Source: CAIUKX01 sp964580965 (lineage in GTDB: Bacteria > Bacteroidota > Bacteroidia > Flavobacteriales_D > Crocinitomicaceae). Taken from it: a stretch of 24,878 nucleotides of DNA. The notes beneath the pieces were generated by a model, which had not been told where the DNA came from, did no database searches, and saw only the letters and a list, made by a program, of their open reading frames with translations. How positions within the stretch are numbered: position 1 is the first letter of the stretch; each line of letters starts with the position of its first letter. The position numbers were made by a program, and so were the translations under genes. This document shows, piece by piece, positions 1-6,711 of this stretch. Where the stretch lies: the NCBI GenBank assembly GCA_964580965.1, contig CAZOLZ010000037.1, positions 1 to 24,878 of the forward strand, read 5' to 3'.

Positions 1-1549
1 AATGTTGTGTAAATGTTGGTGAAGTTAGAGTATTAACTGTTACGGTCATTTGAGTTGTAGTTGCGCATTGTCCTGCGTCAGGGGTAAATGTATAAGTTGT
101 AGTAGTTGTGTTATCTATTGCTGGAGACCATGAACCAGTAATAGATTCATTAGAAATAGCTGGTAAAGTAATCGTTTCACCATCACATATGTTAGCATGT
201 TGTGTGAAAGTTGGATTTGTCGAAGGTGAAACTGTTATTGTAATGTCTTGGTAGCAACTTGAGTTGCCATCACTAATTGTCGCTCTGTAGGTTGTAGTTG
301 TAGTAGGCGATACCGATGAAGTTAAAAGTGAAGAGTTAGCTGTTTCTATTGTTCCTCCATTGGTTAAATCAGTTATTGTTATTGTAGGAGGGGTGATTGT
401 AGAGACTTTAATATTATCAATTCCCCAACTATCTTGAGTTCCTCCGGAGTTTGAGAATTGAATCCATCTAAATTTTGTGTTTGCAGTCATTGCTCCAGCT
501 GGAATAGGTAAAGTTGTAGTTCCCCAATCATATACATAATCTCCTGTTCCCATATCTCCACCACTCTCTCTTCCTGGAAACATAAGTTTCATAGTATTCC
601 AAGACCCTCCATTATCAGTTGAATACTGAACATATACACCTTCTTTATCATCTAAAGCTTCACAACCATTACCACCATAGTCATCAGATGCTTCTCGAAA
701 GTCATAACTCATCCAACCTCCTCCAGAAACGTCAAACCCGTTTGTTTCTAAAGTTCTAGTTCCAGAAGTGTTTTGCATCCATGCATATATGGAATTATCT
801 GAATTTTGAGTATTGAATCCATTATTAGGTTGACAAGATAGAACACTCATAAATGATAACGAACCGGGACTAGCACTCCATCCGGAACCTAGCTGAGAGT
901 TGTTGAAATCTGTATCTATTGACGGACTAACAACGTTTCCTGAAGCTGTTAAAAGGACATTCTCACCTGTACATATTGATGTGTTGTCTGCTGTTAAATC
1001 TATATTACAACCAACATTAGATTTTACAAAAGTTATAATGTCGCCTTCCCATCCAGCGTTTTGATCTGAATTTTGATTAGTGAATTTTAAAGTAAGTATA
1101 CCAGAGGAATTGTTTGCACAAAACATACCAGGTTTTAACTCTGCACTAGCACCACTAACAGCTGGCTGTCCAACATTCCATGAGCCGTTAGAAGAACTTG
1201 CATTGTATTTATTTCCATAGTTACCTTGAAGTGAACCTATATTTGTTGAACTTGTGTTTGGACCATCAAAAATTTCTAATTTATCAGCACCATTTATACC
1301 TCCCCATGAATCCATTTCGGTAATGAAAGAAGTGAAATTAATACAAATAACTTCTTCAGTTACTGCAGGAATTAGTGTAATTGTATAATCAGTATTTCCA
1401 TCATTTCCACTTGGTCCACCCGCATCGTAAAATTTATCACCATTATTTACACTCACACTTCCTCCTTGACTAACCAAAATGTTTTGTTGTGTAAAACAAG
1501 TTCCTAAACTTAGTATTGAACAAATGACAGTATAATATAAATTTTTCAT
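1..1549 (-). CDS. Large secreted adhesin, N-terminal part (CUB-like, reelin-like, Ig-like repeats); runs off the window
   Basis: The reading frame starts at an ATG at 1549 and stays open to the left edge, giving 516 residues without a stop. Residues 1-20 form a signal peptide (MKNLYYTVICSILSLGTCFT). Residues about 23-177 resemble a CUB domain, with DSWGGINGADKLEIFDGP and paired cysteines. Residues about 205-385 resemble a reelin-type or concanavalin-like domain (YVQYSTDNGGSWNTM; RWIQFSNSGGTQDSWGIDNI). From about 445 a threonine-rich Ig-like repeat begins; the motif PTFTQH recurs 65 residues apart (446 and 511). This architecture is known from Bacteroidota cell-surface proteins exported by T9SS, but the sorting tail lies outside the window. 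The gene is divergent from the TPR gene. Its true length and ligand are unknown. I infer a surface adhesin or matrix-binding role. Confidence 0.8.
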   Translation of the reverse strand, partial: MKNLYYTVICSILSLGTCFTQQNILVSQGGSVSVNNGDKFYDAGGPSGNDGNTDYTITLIPAVTEEVICINFTSFITEMDSWGGINGADKLEIFDGPNTSSTNIGSLQGNYGNKYNASSSNGSWNVGQPAVSGASAELKPGMFCANNSSGILTLKFTNQNSDQNAGWEGDIITFVKSNVGCNIDLTADNTSICTGENVLLTASGNVVSPSIDTDFNNSQLGSGWSASPGSLSFMSVLSCQPNNGFNTQNSDNSIYAWMQNTSGTRTLETNGFDVSGGGWMSYDFREASDDYGGNGCEALDDKEGVYVQYSTDNGGSWNTMKLMFPGRESGGDMGTGDYVYDWGTTTLPIPAGAMTANTKFRWIQFSNSGGTQDSWGIDNIKVSTITPPTITITDLTNGGTIETANSSLLTSSVSPTTTTTYRATISDGNSSCYQDITITVSPSTNPTFTQHANICDGETITLPAISNESITGSWSPAIDNTTTTTYTFTPDAGQCATTTQMTVTVNTLTSPTFTQH

Positions 1550-1581
1550 TTAAGATTAATTTGAAAATATTACGAATAATT

Positions 1582-1589
1582 TAAATATA
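1582..1589 (-). promoter_or_regulatory. Possible -7 element of the adhesin gene
   Basis: On the minus strand this reads TATATTTA, one base off the Bacteroidota -7 consensus TAnnTTTG, 33 bases upstream of the adhesin ATG. A TTG lies 23 bases further upstream, inside the palindromes at 1591-1616. AT-rich DNA produces such near matches often, so this is weak support. Confidence 0.25.
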
Positions 1590-1590
1590 A

Positions 1591-1616
1591 GTTGCTCCCA
1601 ACATGTTGTATACAAC
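1591..1616. promoter_or_regulatory. Tandem palindromes, candidate operator
   Basis: Two GTTG-N4-CAAC units lie 14 bp apart: GTTGCTCCCAAC (1591-1602) and GTTGTATACAAC (1605-1616). The second is a perfect 12-bp palindrome. They sit about 40-70 bp upstream of the adhesin start and roughly 190 bp upstream of the TPR gene, in a divergent intergenic region next to a LytTR regulator. Further CAAC half-sites follow at 1619 and 1641. The symmetry and spacing suggest sites for a dimeric DNA-binding protein. The binder is unknown; the units do not fit the usual LytTR direct-repeat consensus well. Confidence 0.4.
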
Positions 1617-1771
1617 TCCAACTAAATTTAGTAAAATCTACAACAATAAAGGGTATTTAATTATTGTATTATCATTTTTTATTACGAGTTGCTATTTTTT
1701 AGTGTGAATGGTGTTTATTGTTAAGTTTCAATTGAATTTCGTGGTGAATGGCTATAATTGAAAAATTAAAT

Positions 1772-1779
1772 TACTTTTG
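1772..1779 (+). promoter_or_regulatory. Possible -7 element of the TPR-LytTR operon
   Basis: TACTTTTG matches the Bacteroidota -7 consensus TAnnTTTG exactly, 21 bases before the ATG at 1801. No TTG lies at the preferred distance of about 19 bases (the nearest is 11 bases upstream), so the -33 element is poor or absent. Confidence 0.35.
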
Positions 1780-1800
1780 TGTTAATAAAAATAAGTGTCC

Positions 1801-2895
1801 ATGAAGTATATTGTTGTTTTATTATTACTTGTTTTAAATCCATATTTTTCTGTAGAGCAGGTTGATAGATTGCGAATGGATACAGATATGTTTCAGTGTC
1901 TAAATCAAGGAAAATATGATTCTGTAAGTGTTTTAGCGAATAATGTACTTAAAGAATCTGGTAAGTTAGAAGAAGACACGTCTGTTTATAAGATGAATGC
2001 CTACACGGTATTAGGAATAATTCATAAAAACAAGGGTTTTTATGTTTCAGCTATAGATTTTAATTTAAAATTACTTGCGATAGCAGAAAAAGTCAAAGAT
2101 TCTGCAAGAATGTCTGTCGCCTATAATAATATTGGTGAGCTATATAAGTTTCAAAACAATATCGATCAAGCTATTTTGTATTTTAATAAGAGTTTGGAAT
2201 TAGAGATGTCGCTAAAAAATGATGTGCAAAGATCAATCAGATTATACAACTTGGGTGAATCATACAAGCAATTGGACAGCTTTGATATTGCTTTGAGTTA
2301 TTTTAATAATTCATTAATTCTTGAGAAGAGAAATAGTAATATAGTAGGTGTAAATTATGCAATGTTAGGATTGGTTGATATTTATTTAGAAATCAATCAA
2401 ATGACTGAAGCAAAAAGATTTTTAGATAAAGTTAACAAGGATAAATTAAATGATGATTATGACTTAAAGAGGTTATATGATTTTTTGCTTTTGAAATATT
2501 ACATAAAATCTAAAGCTACAAACGAATCAAAGTCATTATTAAACGAAATACAACGTTCAAAAAATGGAACAGTTGATTTAATTTTTGATATTAATTTGTT
2601 GAAACTTGAGATTGAATTACACAAAAATAGTTCTGAATGGCACTTAATGTCCGAAAAGTATCAGGAACTAATTAATTTGAGTGAAAAATATCAGTCTTCT
2701 GAAATTCAAAATAGGATGAATGACTTAATTTACTTTAACGAGTTGAAAAAGAAAGATATTGAGATAGAGTTAATTGAAAATCAAAAGGTTACTATTGAGG
2801 AATTAAAATCGTTCACGAATAAACTATCAATATTTTTATTACTAGTATTAATATTTACAGTTGGTTACGTAGTTTACAACTTAAAAAAGAAATAA
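1801..2895 (+). CDS. TPR protein with signal peptide and C-terminal membrane anchor
   Basis: I choose the ATG at 1801 (364 aa) rather than the in-frame GTG two codons earlier, because it begins a clean signal peptide (MKYIVVLLLLVLNPYFS). Residues about 60-230 hold tandem tetratricopeptide repeats, for example YNNIGELYKFQNNIDQAILY and YNLGESYKQLDSFDIALSYF. Residues about 300-340 are rich in Glu and Lys and probably form a coiled coil. The last 23 residues are a membrane helix followed by a short basic tail. The TPRs should therefore lie in the periplasm. In many Bacteroidota proteins this TPR-coil-helix layout continues directly into a histidine kinase or LytTR domain; here it stops after the helix. 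The LytTR gene starts 3 bases after the stop, so the two are surely co-transcribed. I infer a sensor partner for that regulator. The signal sensed is unknown. Confidence 0.85.
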   Translation: MKYIVVLLLLVLNPYFSVEQVDRLRMDTDMFQCLNQGKYDSVSVLANNVLKESGKLEEDTSVYKMNAYTVLGIIHKNKGFYVSAIDFNLKLLAIAEKVKDSARMSVAYNNIGELYKFQNNIDQAILYFNKSLELEMSLKNDVQRSIRLYNLGESYKQLDSFDIALSYFNNSLILEKRNSNIVGVNYAMLGLVDIYLEINQMTEAKRFLDKVNKDKLNDDYDLKRLYDFLLLKYYIKSKATNESKSLLNEIQRSKNGTVDLIFDINLLKLEIELHKNSSEWHLMSEKYQELINLSEKYQSSEIQNRMNDLIYFNELKKKDIEIELIENQKVTIEELKSFTNKLSIFLLLVLIFTVGYVVYNLKKK

Positions 2896-2898
2896 ATC

Positions 2899-3705
2899 AT
2901 GGGTCAAAGAATTTATCTTATCAGGTCATTACTATATGCCTTATATTTTGTCCTTACTATTATCGTTTTTGATGGTTACACCATTTTTGATGTTGAAATA
3001 AATGTTTACAGTTATTATTTATTAGTTTTTACTGTTGCATTGTTATCTCAATTCTTATCAATTCGAGTTTTAGTTAAAAGATTAAAGCATGGGGAAGAGG
3101 TTGCTTTTTTTATTACATCTTTAATTTTATTAACCTCAACTTTGTTGATTGGTAAATCAATACAGGATTTATTTTTAGTGGCTTTTGCTATGTTTTTTGC
3201 TCCTCCAATTTTACCTGCTTTATTTTTAATACTAAAAAAGATATTTAATGTTCATGAAACTAACAACGAATTAAAAAGTGAGCCTACAGAAATTTCACAA
3301 AATGAAATTCAAAATGAAGAAAATATCCCTGAGGAGGCAGATGATTTGGAGAAAAGATTTGTTCTTGAAAATGAAAACGGTAAGATATTAATTGATTTAA
3401 ATATTACAAGAATTATTTGTTTTGAAGCAAGTGATAATTATGCGGTTACCTATTACCTCAACCAAAATAATGATGTTAAGAAATCTATGGAAAGAGTTTC
3501 TTTGAAAAAAATAGAGTCAATTTTAGAGAATCTAAATACTTCAAATTTTGAAAGGATTCACAAATCTTACATCATTAACAAGATTTTTGTGGATGAGTTG
3601 AAAGGAAAAGCGCAAGCATATAAAGTAAAAATGCAGGAGCTGAATATTTTAATACCAGTTTCTAGGTCTTATGATATTAAGATTATAAAAAAGCTTATCG
3701 ATTGA
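2899..3705 (+). CDS. Membrane-bound LytTR-family transcriptional regulator
   Basis: The protein has 268 residues. The first 115 contain about four hydrophobic helices (near 7-25, 36-56, 68-88 and 92-115). Residues about 120-150 are an acidic, Asn/Glu-rich linker. Residues about 158-268 are a LytTR DNA-binding domain: IICFEASDNYAVTYYL, then FERIHKSYIINKIFV, then a final PVSRSYDIKIIKKL strand-helix. LytTR domains bind DNA as transcription factors, usually behind a response-regulator receiver domain; no receiver or kinase domain is present here. The gene follows the TPR gene with a 3-base gap. I infer a one-component or partner-controlled regulator held at the inner membrane. A possible target is the adhesin transcribed divergently from this operon, but nothing in the sequence proves it. 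Confidence 0.87.
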   Translation: MGQRIYLIRSLLYALYFVLTIIVFDGYTIFDVEINVYSYYLLVFTVALLSQFLSIRVLVKRLKHGEEVAFFITSLILLTSTLLIGKSIQDLFLVAFAMFFAPPILPALFLILKKIFNVHETNNELKSEPTEISQNEIQNEENIPEEADDLEKRFVLENENGKILIDLNITRIICFEASDNYAVTYYLNQNNDVKKSMERVSLKKIESILENLNTSNFERIHKSYIINKIFVDELKGKAQAYKVKMQELNILIPVSRSYDIKIIKKLID

Positions 3706-3787
3706 CCACAAATGTAACCTTATACAGCTAAACTTATCGATTTGAAGCATTTTTATTATGTTTTAAACTCTTTAATGCATTAAGTTT

Positions 3788-3795
3788 TAAATTTG
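3788..3795 (+). promoter_or_regulatory. Candidate -7 element of the ilv leader transcript
   Basis: TAAATTTG fits the Bacteroidota -7 consensus TAnnTTTG exactly and lies 12 bases before the leader-peptide start codon, so transcription would begin at about 3800-3803. No TTG occurs at the ideal distance upstream, so the -33 element is weak. An alternative, off-by-one element (TAATATTTG, 3931-3939) lies between the terminator and ilvE and would bypass the leader. Confidence 0.4.
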
Positions 3796-3807
3796 TAAAA
3801 AAAAGAA

Positions 3808-3864
3808 GTGAATAGAGTCTACATCAATACAATTATTGTAATCATTATTTCAATGTTAATTTGA
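3808..3864 (+). CDS. Candidate ilv operon leader peptide (attenuator peptide), 18 residues
   Basis: A short frame begins with GTG at 3808 after a purine-rich run and ends at TGA 3862-3864. It encodes MNRVYINTIIVIIISMLI, reading the GTG as Met. After the start, 10 of 17 residues are Ile, Val or Leu, including the run Ile-Ile-Val-Ile-Ile-Ile at codons 9-14. An in-frame stop at 3796-3798 excludes an earlier start. It lies 29 bases before the terminator hairpin at 3894 and 94 bases before ilvE. Ile/Val/Leu-rich leader peptides controlling ilv operons by attenuation are established in enterobacteria. The peptide itself would have no function beyond stalling ribosomes when charged tRNA-Ile, -Val or -Leu is scarce. 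This reading is inference from composition and position; AT-rich DNA favours Ile codons, though not such a run beside a terminator. Confidence 0.7.
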   Translation: MNRVYINTIIVIIISMLI

Positions 3865-3904
3865 GAAGGGATCCTATATTTAATATTTAATTTAAGCCTT
3901 TCTC
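3863..3904 (+). promoter_or_regulatory. Candidate antiterminator pairing of the ilv attenuator
   Basis: GAGAAGG (3863-3869), overlapping the leader-peptide stop codon, can pair with CCTTTCTC (3897-3904) with one bulged base. This pairing would occupy the left arm of the terminator at 3894-3902, so the two structures exclude each other. A ribosome stalled on the Ile/Val run (3832-3849) would leave 3863-3869 about free; a ribosome finishing at the stop codon would cover it and let the terminator form. The geometry fits classical attenuation with a minimal two-structure design. No folding calculation was possible here. Confidence 0.5.
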
Positions 3905-3925
3905 TTTCGGAAAGGCTTTTTTTTT
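3894..3925 (+). terminator. Intrinsic terminator upstream of ilvE, probable attenuator terminator
   Basis: Stem AAGCCTTTC (3894-3902) pairs with GAAAGGCTT (3910-3918) around a 7-base loop, followed by seven further T residues to 3925. It ends 33 bases before ilvE and lies 188 bases after the LytTR gene. It may simply end the TPR-LytTR operon, but its closeness to ilvE and to the leader peptide makes an attenuator role likely. Confidence 0.85.
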
Positions 3926-3958
3926 AACTTTAATATTTGAATTAAAAAAAGATTGAGT

Positions 3959-4846
3959 ATGTACTACAACAATTCAACGGTTATTTTTTTAGATGGAGAG
4001 TATGTGAATGCTGCTGATCAGCACATTTCATTATATTCTCAAACTGTTCAATATGGTATTGGAGTTTTTGAAGGAATTAGATCATACGACACTGCAGATG
4101 GGGTTCGTATTTTTAAAGGAAAAAAACATTTTGAAAGATTGAAGTTTTCAGCTGAAAAAATGGGGATGCAAGTTGATTATTCCGTTGAAGAACTTGTACG
4201 TTCAGCATACAAGCTTTTAGAAAAAAATAATTTGCATGATGCATATATTAGACCAATAGTTTACATGGGAGACAATATGTCATTAATTCCAAATGATAAA
4301 GTACATGTAGCGATTGTAGCTTGGAAATGGGGGAATTATTTAGGGGATCATTTATTAAATGTTTGTCTGTCTTCATTTGAAAGGCCAAACCCAAAATCTT
4401 GCTTTGTTGAAGCGAAAGTTTGTGGACATTATACAAATAGTATTTTGGCTACATCTGAAGCAAAAAGAAAAGGTTTTGATGAAGCATTGCAATTAGACAT
4501 GAATGGCTTTGTAGCTGAAGGTCCAGGTGCAAATTTCTTTTTTGAAAAAGATGGTCTTTTAATTACAGCACCTCAAGGTCACATTTTACCTGGTATAACT
4601 AGAAGTACTGTTTTTGAATTAGCAAAAGAGTTAGATATTGAAATTCAAGAACGATCATTCAAGCCCGAGGAATTATTTTCTGCAGATGCAGCATTTTTTT
4701 GCGGTACAGCAACTGAAATTACTGGAATTCAAAAAATTGAAAATTATGAATTTCCTTTAAAATGGGAAGATTCAGTTTCGAATTTAATTCAAAGAGCTTA
4801 CAAAAGAAGAGTTACAAGTAATGAACACAAAGATTTGTACATATAG
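3959..4846 (+). CDS. ilvE: Branched-chain amino acid aminotransferase
   Basis: PLP-dependent class IV (fold type IV) aminotransferase. It transfers the amino group from glutamate to 2-oxo acids in the last step of Ile, Val and Leu synthesis and works in the reverse direction in breakdown. I use the ATG at 3959 (295 aa), not the in-frame TTG two codons before it, since family members start this way. Visible hallmarks are QYGIGVFEGIRSY near the N-terminus, the region of the PLP-binding lysine EAKVCGHYTNS (Lys about 153), EGPGANFFF, and the C-terminal FFCGTATEITGI. The length fits the roughly 300-residue family. It is the first gene of the ilv operon; ilvD follows after 70 bases. Expression is probably set by the attenuator just upstream. 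Confidence 0.95.
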   Translation: MYYNNSTVIFLDGEYVNAADQHISLYSQTVQYGIGVFEGIRSYDTADGVRIFKGKKHFERLKFSAEKMGMQVDYSVEELVRSAYKLLEKNNLHDAYIRPIVYMGDNMSLIPNDKVHVAIVAWKWGNYLGDHLLNVCLSSFERPNPKSCFVEAKVCGHYTNSILATSEAKRKGFDEALQLDMNGFVAEGPGANFFFEKDGLLITAPQGHILPGITRSTVFELAKELDIEIQERSFKPEELFSADAAFFCGTATEITGIQKIENYEFPLKWEDSVSNLIQRAYKRRVTSNEHKDLYI

Positions 4847-4916
4847 AGTATAGTCTTAGAAACTGTAGATTTTTTTTTTAGAATACATTATCAATCATTT
4901 AAACATCAATTATAAA

Positions 4917-6590
4917 GTGGAATTAAATAAATACAGCAAAACGATTACGCAAGATGAAACACAACCAGCAGCGCAAGCAATGTTATATGGAGTTGGATTG
5001 ACGGAAGAAGATATGTCAAAAGCTCAAGTAGGCATTGTAAGTACAGGCTATGAAGGTAATACATGTAATATGCACTTAAATGATTTAGCAAAAGACATTA
5101 AGAAATCTGTTGTTGATGCTGATTTAGTTGGATTGATTTTTAATACAATTGGAGTAAGTGATGGTATTTCAAATGGTACAACAGGAATGCGTTATTCTTT
5201 AGTTTCGAGAGATGTAATTGCAGATTCGATGGAAACTGTAATGGGTGCTCAATGGTATGATGGCATGATTGCTGTTGTTGGCTGCGATAAAAATATGCCA
5301 GGCTCTTTAATTGCAATGGGTCGTCTGAATAGACCATCAATAATGGTTTATGGAGGAACGATTCATTCAGGAAAGTGGAAAGGTGAATCATTGAATATAG
5401 TTTCCTCTTTTGAAGCATTAGGAAAGAAAATTAATAATCAAATAACTCCTGAAGATTTTAAAGGGATAATTAAAAACTCTTGTCCTGGAGCTGGAGCTTG
5501 TGGAGGCATGTATACTGCAAATACAATGTCTTCTGCTATTGAAGCTTTAGGAATGAGTTTACCTTACAGTTCTTCAAACCCAGCTCTAAGCCCAGAAAAA
5601 GCGAAAGAGTGCGAAGATGCAGGTAAAGCGATTCGTTTGATGTTGGAAAAAGATATTAAGCCTAAAGATATAATGACTAAAGAGGCATTTGAAAATGCGA
5701 TTAAGATCATAATGGTTTTGGGAGGGTCTACAAATGCGGTTTTACATATGATTGCTATTGCTGATTCAGTTGGAGTCAAAGTTACTTTAGATGACTTCCA
5801 ACGAATTAGTGATGAAATTCCTGTTTTGGCAGATTTGAAGCCAAGTGGTAAATACTTGATGGAAGATTTACATAATGTTGGAGGTGTACCAGCAGTCATG
5901 AAATATATGCTTGAAAAAGGAATGTTAAATGGTAACTGTTTAACTTGTACAGGAAAAACAGTTGCTGAAAATTTAGAAGATTTACCAGGATTAAAAGAAA
6001 ATCAAGATGTTGTTTTAAAAGTTGAGAATCCATATAAAGCAACAGGACATATTCAAGTTTTACATGGGAATTTAGCTGAAGAAGGATCTGTTGCAAAAAT
6101 CAGTGGGAAAGAAGGTGAATTCTTTGAAGGTGAAGCTGTAGTTTTTGAAGATGAGTTTGAAGTAGTTGACGGTTTAAAATCTGGTAAAATTAAAGCAGGG
6201 AATGTTGTTGTAATCAGGACTGTTGGACCGAAAGGAGGACCTGGTATGCCTGAGATGTTGAAACCAACATCTTTAATTATGGGGGCAGGCTTAGGAACTT
6301 CAGTTGCTTTAATTACAGATGGTCGTTTTTCTGGAGGAACTCACGGGTTTGTTGTGGGGCATATTACTCCTGAAGCATATGAAGGTGGATTAATTGCTTT
6401 TGTAAAAGATGGTGATGTTATATCGATTGATGCAAAAAACAATCAGATTTCATTGAAAGTTTCAGAAGAAGAAATTGCAATAAGAAAAGCAAATTGGGTG
6501 AAGCCTGATCTTAAAGTTCAACGAGGAGTTTTATATAAATATGCTAAAACAGTTTCTTCAGCTTCGAATGGATGTGTAACTGATAAATAA
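4917..6590 (+). CDS. ilvD: Dihydroxy-acid dehydratase
   Basis: Converts 2,3-dihydroxy-3-methyl acids to the 2-oxo acids that IlvE aminates; needs an Fe-S cluster and Mg2+. The start is GTG at 4917, preceded by an A-rich stretch, giving the family-typical beginning MELNKYSKTITQDETQPAAQ (557 aa); no nearby ATG fits. The three cysteines expected to ligand the cluster are visible: C50 (EGNTCNMH), C123 (GCDKNMPGS) and C195 (GAGACGGMYTANT). The C-terminal part has the conserved DGRFSGGTHGFVVGHI. The family is cytoplasmic and usually oxygen-sensitive. The gene follows ilvE and precedes ilvB by 121 bases. Confidence 0.96.
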   Translation: MELNKYSKTITQDETQPAAQAMLYGVGLTEEDMSKAQVGIVSTGYEGNTCNMHLNDLAKDIKKSVVDADLVGLIFNTIGVSDGISNGTTGMRYSLVSRDVIADSMETVMGAQWYDGMIAVVGCDKNMPGSLIAMGRLNRPSIMVYGGTIHSGKWKGESLNIVSSFEALGKKINNQITPEDFKGIIKNSCPGAGACGGMYTANTMSSAIEALGMSLPYSSSNPALSPEKAKECEDAGKAIRLMLEKDIKPKDIMTKEAFENAIKIIMVLGGSTNAVLHMIAIADSVGVKVTLDDFQRISDEIPVLADLKPSGKYLMEDLHNVGGVPAVMKYMLEKGMLNGNCLTCTGKTVAENLEDLPGLKENQDVVLKVENPYKATGHIQVLHGNLAEEGSVAKISGKEGEFFEGEAVVFEDEFEVVDGLKSGKIKAGNVVVIRTVGPKGGPGMPEMLKPTSLIMGAGLGTSVALITDGRFSGGTHGFVVGHITPEAYEGGLIAFVKDGDVISIDAKNNQISLKVSEEEIAIRKANWVKPDLKVQRGVLYKYAKTVSSASNGCVTDK

Positions 6591-6601
6591 TAAAGTTAAG
6601 C

Positions 6602-6659
6602 GGATAAAAGATCTTGGTGAGAATATTAAAATTAAAACTTTTCGAACAATGTTTTATCC
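6602..6659. repeat. Inverted repeat in the ilvD-ilvB gap
   Basis: GGATAAAA (6602-6609) and TTTTATCC (6652-6659) are perfect 8-base inverted repeats around a 42-base AT-rich loop in the 121-base gap between ilvD and ilvB. There is no T-run after it, so it is not a terminator. It may shape or stabilise the polycistronic RNA, or be chance. Confidence 0.25.
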
Positions 6660-6711
6660 CAAAGACATGTGTAAATAAATTTAAAGTCATAAATAAATCA
6701 ATTAATAAACA

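Noticed and set aside
1588..1650. Consensus LytTR direct repeats in the adhesin control region
   Set aside because: GTT cores exist, and two are 22 bp apart, but flanking bases do not fit the usual nine-base LytTR motif; only the palindromic pattern is reported.
4870..4879. T-run after ilvE as a terminator
   Set aside because: No hairpin precedes the T-run, and ilvD follows in the same pathway and direction.
5564..5899. Antisense 111-codon open frame within ilvD
   Set aside because: It lies wholly inside the well-supported ilvD gene on the other strand, has no recognisable domain, and results from ilvD codon use.
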